6,312 bases of DNA from JBBQDZ01 sp038320185 (GTDB lineage: Bacteria > Actinomycetota > Thermoleophilia > Gaiellales > Gaiellaceae). The first letter of the stretch is position 1. Every line of letters starts with the position of its first letter. Location: the NCBI GenBank assembly GCA_038320185.1, contig JBBQDZ010000139.1:1-6312 (forward strand), given 5' to 3'. The notes beneath the pieces were generated by a model. That model was not told the origin of the DNA and made no database searches. It saw only the letters and a program-made list of their open reading frames with translations. The translations under genes and the position numbers were made by a program. This document shows positions 1-6,071 of this stretch, piece by piece.

Positions 1-1113
1 GCGCAGCGTCCCGAGCAGGTGCTCGAGTGGCTCGAGCAGGCCGCGACTGCGCTCGACGCGGCCCACCGGAACGGCATCGTCCACCGCGACGTCAAGCCGG
101 CGAACATCCTGCTCGACCGGGACGAGCGCGTGCGGGTCGCCGACTTCGGTGTCGCGAGCGCGGTCGGGCTGAACTCGCTGACGCTGACGGGGACGATCCT
201 CGGCACCGCGGGCTACCTGGCACCGGAGCAGGCGCGGGGGGAGCCCGCGACCGCTGCGAGCGACAGGTACGCGCTCGGGGTGACCGCCTGGGAGCTCCTC
301 GCGGGCGAGCGACCCTTCCGGAGCGAGTCCCCGACCGCGGAGGCCTCGGCGCATCTGCACGCACGTCTTCCCTCGCTCTGCGCCCGCCGGCCCGAAATTC
401 CGTGCGAGCTCGACCGGGTGCTCGAGCGCGCGCTCGCGAAGGAGCCCGCCGCCCGCTTCCCGACCTGTGCCGACTTCGTCGCCGAGCTGCGGGCCGCTCT
501 GGATCGTTCGGCAGGCGCCACGCAGCGGCTGGCGCCGCTGTTTCTTCCTCCGCGGCCGGAGAGCGCGCGACAGCCTTCGTATCGAAGGCCCTCCCGCAAG
601 GGACGGCGCCTGCCATTGTTGCTTGCATTCCTCGCCGCAGCTGCAGCGGGGATCGCGCTCGCGGCGATCCTCAGCCACGGCGGTGGCGGACACGCGGCTG
701 TGACAGTCGTCAGGAAGGTCACCGCCCCCGGAACCACTGTTCGCCAGACGGTGACGCAGTCGACGACGGTCGCGCCGCCCGTCGCAGCACCGCCCCCGCC
801 CCCGCCTCCTGCGCCGCCGCCGCCGAGCGCCGCCGATGGCCACACGCTGAACGACCAGGGCTATGCGCGGATGCAGGCGGGCGACTATGCGGCCGCGCTG
901 CCGCTCCTACAAGAGGCCGTCGCAAAGCTTCAAGGTGTGGGGCCGGCCGATCCCTACGAGGGCTACGCGAGCTACAACCTCGGCTACACGCTCGTCGAGC
1001 TCGGCCGCTGTGGCGAGGCTCTCGACCACCTTCGGCGGGCCGACGTCCTCGAACCGGGAAACGGCCAGGTTCACCACGCGATCAAGCGGGCCGAGAAGTG
1101 CGCCGGCCGGTGA
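1..1113 (+). CDS. Receptor-like Ser/Thr protein kinase with outer TPR region (5' end missing)
   Basis: Hanks-type (PknB-like) serine/threonine kinase. The frame is open from base 1, so the start and the ATP-binding N-lobe lie outside the window; 370 residues are visible. Numbering from the first codon, HRDVKPAN (28-35) is the catalytic loop with Asp30, DFG is at 48-50, and the Thr-rich activation loop ends in APE (74-76). The helical C-lobe runs to about residue 168. A basic juxtamembrane stretch (RRPSRKGRR) precedes one membrane helix (about 204-224). Beyond it are a Thr/Val-rich stalk, a Pro run (264-275) and two TPR-like helical pairs (about 279-312 and 322-354). The kinase should face the cytoplasm and the TPR part the outside. 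TPRs usually bind proteins, so the outer part may be a sensor or docking domain in place of the PASTA repeats of PknB; that is inference. The kinase call is very secure; substrates are unknown. Confidence 0.95.
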   Translation, partial: AQRPEQVLEWLEQAATALDAAHRNGIVHRDVKPANILLDRDERVRVADFGVASAVGLNSLTLTGTILGTAGYLAPEQARGEPATAASDRYALGVTAWELLAGERPFRSESPTAEASAHLHARLPSLCARRPEIPCELDRVLERALAKEPAARFPTCADFVAELRAALDRSAGATQRLAPLFLPPRPESARQPSYRRPSRKGRRLPLLLAFLAAAAAGIALAAILSHGGGGHAAVTVVRKVTAPGTTVRQTVTQSTTVAPPVAAPPPPPPPAPPPPSAADGHTLNDQGYARMQAGDYAAALPLLQEAVAKLQGVGPADPYEGYASYNLGYTLVELGRCGEALDHLRRADVLEPGNGQVHHAIKRAEKCAGR

Positions 1114-1268
1114 TCGACTCAGGGATCCCACGGGGCCGTCGCCGAGGATCTCGGCTACGCTGCTTGTCGTAGGTCGGGGTCACCTCTCTCATCTTTCAAC
1201 TCAATCTCTCGATAGGCGCGCTCGCGCGTGCCGCGCTGTGGCTTGCGCGCTCGCGACGAGCGCGACTC
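1114..1268. other. Intergenic gap, possible weak promoter
   Basis: This 155-bp spacer separates the kinase from the flippase-like gene and is less GC-rich around 1185-1215. I see no convincing terminator hairpin. Two weak + strand promoter candidates exist. One is TTGTCG (1164-1169), a 17-nt spacer, then TCTCAT (1187-1192), each matching 4 of 6 consensus bases. The other is a lone TACGCT -10-like box at 1156-1161. The downstream frame is open back to a TAG at 1170-1172 but offers no ATG, GTG or TTG before 1269. A promoter here is plausible but unproven. Confidence 0.3.
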
Positions 1269-2174
1269 GTGTTCAACCTCGGTTCGGTCGGCCTCGCCTT
1301 GGCGGTGACGACACTCGTCGTCCTACACTTCAGCCGCGCGGGGTGGCCGCTCGCGCACGCTAGCGCCCCCGGGCTCGCGGGTGCCGGTGTGCTCTTCCTG
1401 TGCGCCTACGGGTTCAAGGCATACGGGTGGCAGCGTCTGTTCGCTCCGGGCGAGCGCCCTACTCCGCTGGCGCTCGCCGCCGCCGGCGGCGCCGCCTCGG
1501 TGACCGGCGTCGCTCTTCCGGGTCGGTTCGACGAGGCCGTCCGGATCGCCGTCGTCCGGCGCTACCCTGGCTCGCGCACGGGTCTTGCCGGAGTCTGCGT
1601 CTCGCTGCTGCTGCTCGGGCTCGTGGACAGCGCCGCGCTGACGCCGCTCGCCGCGGTCGCGGCCGGCGTCTCGGCGAGCTCCGGGATCTTCCGGGTTGGG
1701 CTCGTGGTGGTCGCTGCCGCCGGGATCGCCGCCGCCGCGGTCGTCCTCGGCCTGCGCCGGCTCGTCTCCACCAGACGCCTGATTCGCTTCAGGCTGTCGG
1801 GTTGGGTGCGCGAGCACTGCGCCTGCCCCCGGGAGGCCTCCAAGGCGTGGCTTCTCGTCTCGCTCTCCTGGATCGTGCGCGCGGGTGCCCTGCTCCTGCT
1901 CCTGCAGGCGTTCGGCTTCGGCGCCTCGATTCCGCTCGCGCTCGGGTTCCTCTGCGCCTCGGCCGCGTCGGCTGCGCTCCCCGTCGCGCCGGCGGGCGCG
2001 GCAACCCAGGCCGGTGCCGGGGCCGCGATCCTCGTCGCGAGCGGCGTCGACGCCTCGCGCGCCGTGGCGTTCGCGGTGGCCGCGCAGTCGCTTCTGATCC
2101 TCGCGGGGGCCGCCATGGTCGCGGCTGCGGGCGCGTGGCGCGCGCGCCTCTGGCTCAGCCCGATTCGGGCCTGA
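1269..2174 (+). CDS. Flippase-like integral membrane protein (LPG synthase TM-region family)
   Basis: A 301-aa polytopic membrane protein resembling the lysylphosphatidylglycerol synthetase transmembrane region family (UPF0104/AglD-like). The membrane half of MprF, which flips aminoacylated lipids, belongs to this family. About eight hydrophobic segments are visible, near residues 5-20, 34-52, 66-82, 106-132, 141-162, 194-215, 220-240 and 264-289. The conserved family loops are recognisable as LPGRFDEAVR (83-92) and the Pro/Gly-rich PVAPAGAATQAGAG (238-251). There is no soluble aminoacyltransferase domain, so it is not a full MprF; lipid or glycolipid translocation is the likeliest role, but the substrate cannot be told. 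The GTG start is the only ATG/GTG/TTG in frame after the TAG at 1170-1172. Its Shine-Dalgarno is weak (ACGAG, about 8 nt upstream). It ends 20 bp before the next gene, suggesting co-transcription. Confidence 0.8.
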   Translation: MFNLGSVGLALAVTTLVVLHFSRAGWPLAHASAPGLAGAGVLFLCAYGFKAYGWQRLFAPGERPTPLALAAAGGAASVTGVALPGRFDEAVRIAVVRRYPGSRTGLAGVCVSLLLLGLVDSAALTPLAAVAAGVSASSGIFRVGLVVVAAAGIAAAAVVLGLRRLVSTRRLIRFRLSGWVREHCACPREASKAWLLVSLSWIVRAGALLLLLQAFGFGASIPLALGFLCASAASAALPVAPAGAATQAGAGAAILVASGVDASRAVAFAVAAQSLLILAGAAMVAAAGAWRARLWLSPIRA

Positions 2175-2194
2175 CGCCCGCTACGGTTTCCATC

Positions 2195-2971
2195 GTGGTC
2201 CGGCCGAAGCAGAAGCGCGGCCGGGAGCCGCTCCCGCCGCCGCTCCCGCCGGCCGAACGAACCGTCGGGCAGCTCGTCGCAGAGACGCTGCGCATCTACG
2301 GGTCACGCTTCTGGCGCTCTGTCGCGCTGGGCGTCGGCCCCGCAGCCACTGGCCTCGGCCTGGCGCTCATCGGCGGCTGGTGGCGGCTGGCGTTCGTCCT
2401 CACCGCGGGCGCGCTGCTGATGAGCGCCTCGTTTGCCGCTGCCACTCTCGTCGTCGGCGAGCGGCCCGTCGAAGGCCGGAGGCTCCTCGATGCGATCGGC
2501 GTGGGTTGGCTCGTGTTCCTGCCGGTGCCCTTCCTCGTGAGCGTCTTCGTCCTTCCGGCTGTTCTCTGGCTGGCCTTCGTCGGGCTGGCCGTGCCGGCGG
2601 TCCTGCTCGAGGGGCTCGACCTGCGCGGCGGGCTGCGCCGGGCTGTGGTGCTGGCCCGGGCGGACTACGTCCACGCTGCTGGCTCGCTCGCGACGCTCGT
2701 CATCACCGGCTTCCTGACCTCGACGGTGCTCTTCTTCGTGCTCCGAGGACAGGGCGAGGCCGCCCGCTCGGCGGCCGCGTTCCTCTCGCTTGTCGTGATC
2801 TCGCCGGTCCTGTTCCTCGGAGGCGCGCTCCTCTACTTCGACCAAGCGGCGCGCGCAGTAAGCTCGCGCCCGACCCCGAGGAGGAGGCGCAATGCCGAAG
2901 TACCTGATGCTGACGACGCTGACGCCGCAAGGCGTACAGACGCTCAAGTCGAACCCCGACCGGCTCCGTGA
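2195..2971 (+). CDS. Polytopic membrane protein, YciC/GDPD-membrane-domain-like
   Basis: A 258-aa protein with a basic, Pro-rich cytoplasmic N-terminus (PKQKRGREPLPPPLPP) and an amphipathic segment (VGQLVAETLRIYGSRFW). About six membrane helices follow, near residues 42-60, 64-87, 100-121, 122-139, 165-183 and 192-214. The stretch AVPAVLLEGLDLRGGLRRA (132-150) followed by VVLARADYVHAAG resembles the 'P-x-x-x-x-E-G ... L-R-R-S' signature of YciC-like and glycerophosphodiester-phosphodiesterase membrane-domain proteins. No catalytic domain is attached and the function is unknown. The start is chosen as GTG 2195, the first reasonable start after the preceding stop at 2172-2174; the frame is open far upstream, but only as a shadow of the previous gene. 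No clear Shine-Dalgarno is seen. The last 26 codons overlap the GYD gene and encode a charged, helix-free tail with poor GC3 in this frame (11 of 26), so the tail is probably tolerated read-through rather than a domain. Confidence 0.7.
   Translation: MVRPKQKRGREPLPPPLPPAERTVGQLVAETLRIYGSRFWRSVALGVGPAATGLGLALIGGWWRLAFVLTAGALLMSASFAAATLVVGERPVEGRRLLDAIGVGWLVFLPVPFLVSVFVLPAVLWLAFVGLAVPAVLLEGLDLRGGLRRAVVLARADYVHAAGSLATLVITGFLTSTVLFFVLRGQGEAARSAAAFLSLVVISPVLFLGGALLYFDQAARAVSSRPTPRRRRNAEVPDADDADAARRTDAQVEPRPAP
2859..2864 (+). promoter_or_regulatory. Possible internal -10 box for the GYD gene
   Basis: TAAGCT lies inside the 3' end of the membrane-protein gene, 27 nt before the GYD start codon, and matches the TAnnnT pattern of actinobacterial -10 boxes. 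An imperfect -35 candidate, TTCGAC (2837-2842), sits 16 nt upstream. It could give the GYD gene its own transcript, but a chance match is quite possible. Confidence 0.22.
2878..2887 (+). promoter_or_regulatory. Very strong Shine-Dalgarno of the GYD gene
   Basis: The run GAGGAGGAGG contains two overlapping GGAGG cores, ending 7 nt and 4 nt before ATG 2892. It is the strongest ribosome binding site in the window. It lies within the coding region of the upstream membrane protein, so it fixes the GYD start and shows that the 80-bp overlap is real and not a start-codon artefact. Confidence 0.8.
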
Positions 2972-3176
2972 GGTCAACCGTGACATCGAGGAGCTCGGCG
3001 CGCAGGTGATTCACCAGTGGGCGCTGCTCGGACCCTACGACTTCGTGAACGTCGTCGAGGCGCCGAACGCGGCGACGATTGCGAAGGTGTCGGTCGCCCT
3101 TGGCGCAAGGGGAAGCTCGAAGCTTCAGGCGTTCGAGGCGATCGAGATCGACGACTTCCTCGAGCAGCTCACGTAG
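2892..3176 (+). CDS. GYD domain protein
   Basis: A 94-aa soluble protein of the GYD family (PF08734), a small ferredoxin-like alpha/beta fold named for a conserved Gly-Tyr-Asp motif. Here the motif reads LLGPYDFVNVVEAP (residues 45-58). The typical opening strand YLMLTTLTPQGVQTL and the closing IEIDDFLEQL are also present, so the protein is full length. The biochemical role of the family is not established. The start is fixed by the strong ribosome binding site at 2878-2887. It overlaps the upstream gene by 80 bp in a different frame; GC3 over the shared part is high in this frame (about 88%), so this frame is the one under coding constraint. Its stop TAG (3174-3176) overlaps the convergent P1 hydrolase gene by 8 bp, leaving no room for a terminator between them. 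Confidence 0.93.
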   Translation: MPKYLMLTTLTPQGVQTLKSNPDRLREVNRDIEELGAQVIHQWALLGPYDFVNVVEAPNAATIAKVSVALGARGSSKLQAFEAIEIDDFLEQLT

Positions 3177-4131
3177 CGGAGGGAACAGCGGCAAGCACCG
3201 CGTCCCAGGCGACCTCCGAGGCGACGATGCCGAGGCCGATGCTGTCGAGCAGCCCTGGCTCGACCTCGTTCGTCGTCACCGCGTAGAGAACGTCCCCGTC
3301 CACGAGCGCGTGAAAGGGCTGTATCGCCCTCGCCATCGACGCGTGAACCTGCCGGGCAAGCGTGCGCAGCGACCGGTCGTCCAGCCGCTGGTTCGTGACG
3401 AGGACGGTGAGCGTGGTGTTGCCCGGCGGTGGCCGTACCGGGAGGCCCGCGCTGAGCCGTTCCTCTATGCCGGGCACGAGCGCACGCCGCGTCCCCGTCC
3501 TCGCGTCGAGATGTCCGAGGACGATGTTGCCGCCGCGATCGACGATCGCGCCGACGGCGTTCACGACGGTGAAGACGCCGATCCTCGTCTCGCCAACTCG
3601 GCGGAAGGCGGCCCCCTGGCCGGCCGGCTCGCCTTCCGCGTAGTCGAACGTCTTGCCGGCCGTCACCGAACGACCTGCTCCGCGGGGACCCTGCGGAAAG
3701 ACGCCCGGGCGCGCGGCGCGCAGTGCCGCCCGGCCGAGCGCCTTGTCCGGGTAGACGGCGTTGTCGCGCGGGCCCCAGTCGAAGACGATTGCTCCCGAGA
3801 CGAGCGGGATCTCGAGCCAGCCGGTCGCGTACTCGCGCGCCGCGAAGATCTCGGCGGCGACTCCTATCGCAGCCTCCAAACCGTAGAGGGAGCCGCCTGC
3901 GAGGCAGATCGCGTGCACCCACTCGTAGCCGCCGAGGGTGCCTGGAGAGCCGCCGCGGACGTCGGTGGCGCAGGCGGCGCCTCCCGGTAGAAACGAGAAG
4001 ACGGTGCAGCCGGTGGGCCCCTCCTCGTATTCGGCGATCCCGATCTCGAGGCCCGGCAGCTCGAACTCGAGCGTCGGGCCGTCGAACGAGGTGCGCGGCT
4101 CCAGTCGGAGGTTGTCGTTTGTCGGCCTCAT
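3169..4131 (-). CDS. P1/DmpA-family N-terminal-nucleophile hydrolase
   Basis: A 320-aa protein of the P1 peptidase family (MEROPS S58), which includes the aminopeptidase/D-Ala-amidase DmpA, beta-peptidyl aminopeptidases and nylon oligomer hydrolase NylC. These enzymes cut themselves in two and expose a Ser or Thr nucleophile. Family marks are GGAACATDVRGGSPGT (50-65), the CLAGGSLYGLEAAIGV block (76-91), PLVSGAIVFDWG (109-120), FTVVNAVGAIVD (187-198) and GNTTLTVLVTN (237-247). By analogy with the Asn-Thr cut in NylC, self-cleavage should fall between Asn238 and Thr239, giving a large alpha chain and a beta chain of about 82 residues. No signal peptide is evident, so it is probably cytoplasmic. 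ATG 4131 overlaps the psuG stop as ATGA and is the start that begins the recognisable family sequence; the frame is open further upstream, but only as a shadow of psuG. The substrate is unknown. Confidence 0.9.
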   Translation of the reverse strand: MRPTNDNLRLEPRTSFDGPTLEFELPGLEIGIAEYEEGPTGCTVFSFLPGGAACATDVRGGSPGTLGGYEWVHAICLAGGSLYGLEAAIGVAAEIFAAREYATGWLEIPLVSGAIVFDWGPRDNAVYPDKALGRAALRAARPGVFPQGPRGAGRSVTAGKTFDYAEGEPAGQGAAFRRVGETRIGVFTVVNAVGAIVDRGGNIVLGHLDARTGTRRALVPGIEERLSAGLPVRPPPGNTTLTVLVTNQRLDDRSLRTLARQVHASMARAIQPFHALVDGDVLYAVTTNEVEPGLLDSIGLGIVASEVAWDAVLAAVPSAT

Positions 4132-5033
4132 TCGAGCCCCGCGAAAGCGCGGGCCACCTCGCCGGCGAGAGCGGCGTTGTCGGCGATCAGCCGGCGGTTG
4201 GCGGTGAGAGTTCGACCCCGGCTCTCCTCGTGCAGGAAGGCGAGTACGAAGGGCGTGACGCCCTGGCCTGTGACGCCGCGGTCGCGGGCGGTCGCGATGC
4301 CGCGCTCGATCAACGGCTCCACGTCGTCGAGGCTCTCGTCCGGCGGCCGCGCGAGGACGACCGCCGCTTGCCGGGCGAGCTGCCAATGCGCGGCTGCTAC
4401 GCGCGCCGCCTCCTCGGCCGACTCGACCCTCGCGGAGACCGGCGGCCCGCCACGGGCTGCGTAGAAGAGCGGCAGCTCGTCCGTACGCCAGCCGAGAACC
4501 GGGATGCCGAGGGACTCGAGCACCTCGGCCGTCGCGGGCACGTCCAGCAGGGACTTCGCCCCCGCGCAGACCACGAGCACCTCCGCGCGCGCCAGCTCGG
4601 CGAGGTCGGCCGAGACGTCCGGTGGATCCGGGAAGCCGCGATGCACCCCGCCGAGCCCTCCCGTCGCCAGAAAGCGGATGCCCGCGAGGCGGCAGACGGC
4701 GAGGGTTCCACCGACCGTGGTTGCGCCGAGAGCGCCCTGGACGGCGCACGCTGCGAGGTCGCGAGGTCCCACCTTACGGGCCTCTATCCCCGCCAGCGCG
4801 AACCGGTGGAGCTCCTCCTCGGCGAGCCCCACGCGCACGCACCCGTCGATGATCCCGATCGTCGCCGGAATCGCCCCGGCGGCGCGCACGCGGCGCTCCG
4901 ACTCCAGCGCGACGGCGGCGCCTTCCGGCGACGGGAAGCCGTGCGCGACGAGGGTCGTCTCGAGCGCGACGACTGGCTCGCGTCGCTCGAGGGCGAAGGC
5001 GATCTCGGGCGTGAGGCGGAGCAGGTTTCTCAC
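4128..5033 (-). CDS. psuG: Pseudouridine-5'-phosphate glycosidase
   Basis: A 301-aa enzyme that reversibly splits the C-C glycosidic bond of pseudouridine 5'-phosphate to uracil and ribose 5-phosphate. The length matches the family. Conserved blocks are VVALETTLVAHGFPSPEG (21-38), KVGPRDLA (87-94), FLATGGLGGVHRG (121-133), DVSADLAEL (139-147), VVCAGAKSLLDVPAT (154-168), GWRTDELPLFYA (181-192) and a TPFVLAFLHE...TANRRLIADNA C-terminus. With a constant offset of 6 from the E. coli enzyme, the catalytic residues Glu25, Lys87, Asp143 (metal ligand) and Lys160 (Schiff-base lysine) are all present, so it should be active. The GTG start overlaps the kinase stop as GTGA, with a GGAG 7 nt upstream. 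Its own stop overlaps the hydrolase start as ATGA. It is the middle gene of a coupled operon. Confidence 0.96.
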   Translation of the reverse strand: MRNLLRLTPEIAFALERREPVVALETTLVAHGFPSPEGAAVALESERRVRAAGAIPATIGIIDGCVRVGLAEEELHRFALAGIEARKVGPRDLAACAVQGALGATTVGGTLAVCRLAGIRFLATGGLGGVHRGFPDPPDVSADLAELARAEVLVVCAGAKSLLDVPATAEVLESLGIPVLGWRTDELPLFYAARGGPPVSARVESAEEAARVAAAHWQLARQAAVVLARPPDESLDDVEPLIERGIATARDRGVTGQGVTPFVLAFLHEESRGRTLTANRRLIADNAALAGEVARAFAGLE

Positions 5034-5848
5034 GGCATCGCTCCGACCTTCGCAACGCAGCGGGCCGCCGCCTCACGCGCCAGACCGGCCCCGCCGACGA
5101 GAAAGCCTGCGGCAAGGGCGTCGCCGGCGCCCGTGGAGTCGATGGCATCGACCGGGTCCGCCTCGTACTCCTGCTCCTTGTCGTCCTGCCGGATCACGAA
5201 GCCGCGCGGGCCGCGCTTGACGACGACCGTCGGCGACGAGACGGCTCCGTCCAGCACGGCCAGTTCCGGCTCGGTTGCGAAGAGCACGTCCGGCTCGAGT
5301 TCGTGCAGCAGCGCAGCGAACTGCGCCGGGCCGTACGCGGCGACCGTCTCAGACGACGAGACGTCGACGCTCACACGGGCGCCGGCGCGCCTCGCGAGGA
5401 CCCCGGCGGCGAGCGAGGCAGCGTCGATCGGACTGCGCAGCAGGCTGTAGCCCGCGACATGGAGCCAGTCGCAGCCCTCGAGCCACCGAGGCTCCAGCTC
5501 GTGGGGGCCGAATTCGGGCGCGACACCGCGGTCGGAGGCCATCGTTCGCGCGCCGCCCGGCTCGACGAGCGAGACGACGACCCCGTTTCGCCCGAGCCGA
5601 GGGGGGCCGTCCAGCCTGACTCCACGGTCTCGAAGCGCCGCCGCGACGAGCTGGCCTCCCTCGTCGTCGCCGAGGCGGCCGAGGAATCGCGCCTCCGCGC
5701 CGAGGGCCGCTGCCCAGGCGGCTACGTTCGCCGCCTGGCCGCCCGGCTCGAGGGTCGTCACGGCGACGACGTCGTCGCCAGCGGCGAGCGGCCGCTCGAG
5801 TCGTACGACGATGTCCAGGAGCGCATCCCCGAGCGTGCAGATCACCAC
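5030..5848 (-). CDS. psuK: PfkB-family carbohydrate kinase, probable pseudouridine kinase
   Basis: A 272-aa ribokinase-fold kinase. It has the N-terminal GDALLDIVV (7-15), the substrate-side signature GGQAANVAAWAAALGA (36-51), DDEGG (61-65), VDVSSSE (161-167), the ATEPE block (191-195), VVVKRGPRG (208-216) and the C-terminal signature DSTGAGDALAAGF (237-249), with the catalytic base Asp243. PfkB sequences alone do not define the substrate. Its place directly before psuG, with a GTGA overlap, makes pseudouridine to pseudouridine 5'-phosphate the likely reaction. It is somewhat shorter than E. coli PsuK (about 310 aa), mostly at the C-terminus. The start is uncertain between tandem GTG codons at 5848 and 5845; AAGGTGGT over the first codon looks like a Shine-Dalgarno but is too close to serve either. 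No clear promoter was seen for this strand; it would have to lie inside the divergent small gene. Confidence 0.85.
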   Translation of the reverse strand: MVICTLGDALLDIVVRLERPLAAGDDVVAVTTLEPGGQAANVAAWAAALGAEARFLGRLGDDEGGQLVAAALRDRGVRLDGPPRLGRNGVVVSLVEPGGARTMASDRGVAPEFGPHELEPRWLEGCDWLHVAGYSLLRSPIDAASLAAGVLARRAGARVSVDVSSSETVAAYGPAQFAALLHELEPDVLFATEPELAVLDGAVSSPTVVVKRGPRGFVIRQDDKEQEYEADPVDAIDSTGAGDALAAGFLVGGAGLAREAAARCVAKVGAMP

Positions 5849-5850
5849 CT

Positions 5851-5856
5851 TAGAAT
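5851..5856 (+). promoter_or_regulatory. -10 box for leaderless transcription of the small gene
   Basis: TAGAAT matches the TATAAT consensus at 5 of 6 positions and is A/T-rich in a very GC-rich setting. Six bases (CGTGTC) separate it from ATG 5863, so transcription should begin at or next to the A of the start codon, and there is no Shine-Dalgarno. This spacing is typical of leaderless actinobacterial mRNAs. No recognisable -35 lies 16-18 nt upstream. The box fills most of the 14-bp gap to psuK. Confidence 0.55.
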
Positions 5857-5862
5857 CGTGTC

Positions 5863-6051
5863 ATGGACAGCGAGGACCGGCGCGAGCGCTTCCGCTCCTT
5901 CCTCCTCGGCGGCGCGGTCGGCGCCTCGGCGGTGCTCGCCGCCGCGCTGCGAAAGCGGCCTCGCCGCCGCACGCCAGCCGGCCTGGCCGCCTTCGAGGGC
6001 GCGCCGTGCCACCAGGAGACCCTGGAGCGCGAGCAGCGCCCGCCGGCGTAG
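5863..6051 (+). CDS. Small single-helix membrane protein, unrecognised
   Basis: A 62-aa protein with a charged N-terminus (MDSEDRRERFRS), one Gly/Ala-rich hydrophobic helix (FLLGGAVGASAVLAAAL, 13-29), a strongly basic patch (RKRPRRRTP, 30-38) and a hydrophilic end containing GLAAFEGAPC (40-49) with a single Cys49. The positive-inside rule puts the basic C-terminal side in the cytoplasm. I cannot assign a function. Support for it being real: ATG placed 7 nt after a TAGAAT box, a sensible membrane-protein layout, high GC3, and a hairpin 20 nt after its stop. It is divergent from psuK with a 14-bp gap, so the two may share regulation. Confidence 0.6.
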   Translation: MDSEDRRERFRSFLLGGAVGASAVLAAALRKRPRRRTPAGLAAFEGAPCHQETLEREQRPPA

Positions 6052-6071
6052 CTTCCGGCCGCGTCCCCAGT

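Noticed and set aside
782..830. CCG/CCC-rich direct repeats
   Set aside because: They are the proline-run codons of the kinase stalk, ordinary low complexity rather than a mobile or regulatory repeat.
92..845. Two - strand open frames antisense to the kinase
   Set aside because: Low-complexity shadow translations, including a Gly run that is only the complement of the Pro codons.
27..1172. Long + strand open frame of 381 codons across the kinase
   Set aside because: Arg/Gly/Ala-rich shadow; the overlapping frame carries all kinase motifs.
1164..1192. TTGTCG-17-TCTCAT as a firm promoter
   Set aside because: Only 4 of 6 matches in each box; kept as a possibility in the intergenic note but not called.
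1400..2194. Upstream extension of the YciC-like protein by 265 codons
   Set aside because: Arg-rich out-of-frame reading of the flippase-like gene; membrane-protein sequence begins only after the GTG at 2195.
4132..4749. N-terminal extension of the P1 hydrolase
   Set aside because: It runs through psuG out of frame and is Arg/Gly-rich; the ATG at 4131 begins the family sequence and forms the ATGA junction.
3723..5450. 575-codon + strand open frame antisense to the psu operon
   Set aside because: Extremely Arg-rich with no domain; typical antisense shadow in high-GC DNA.
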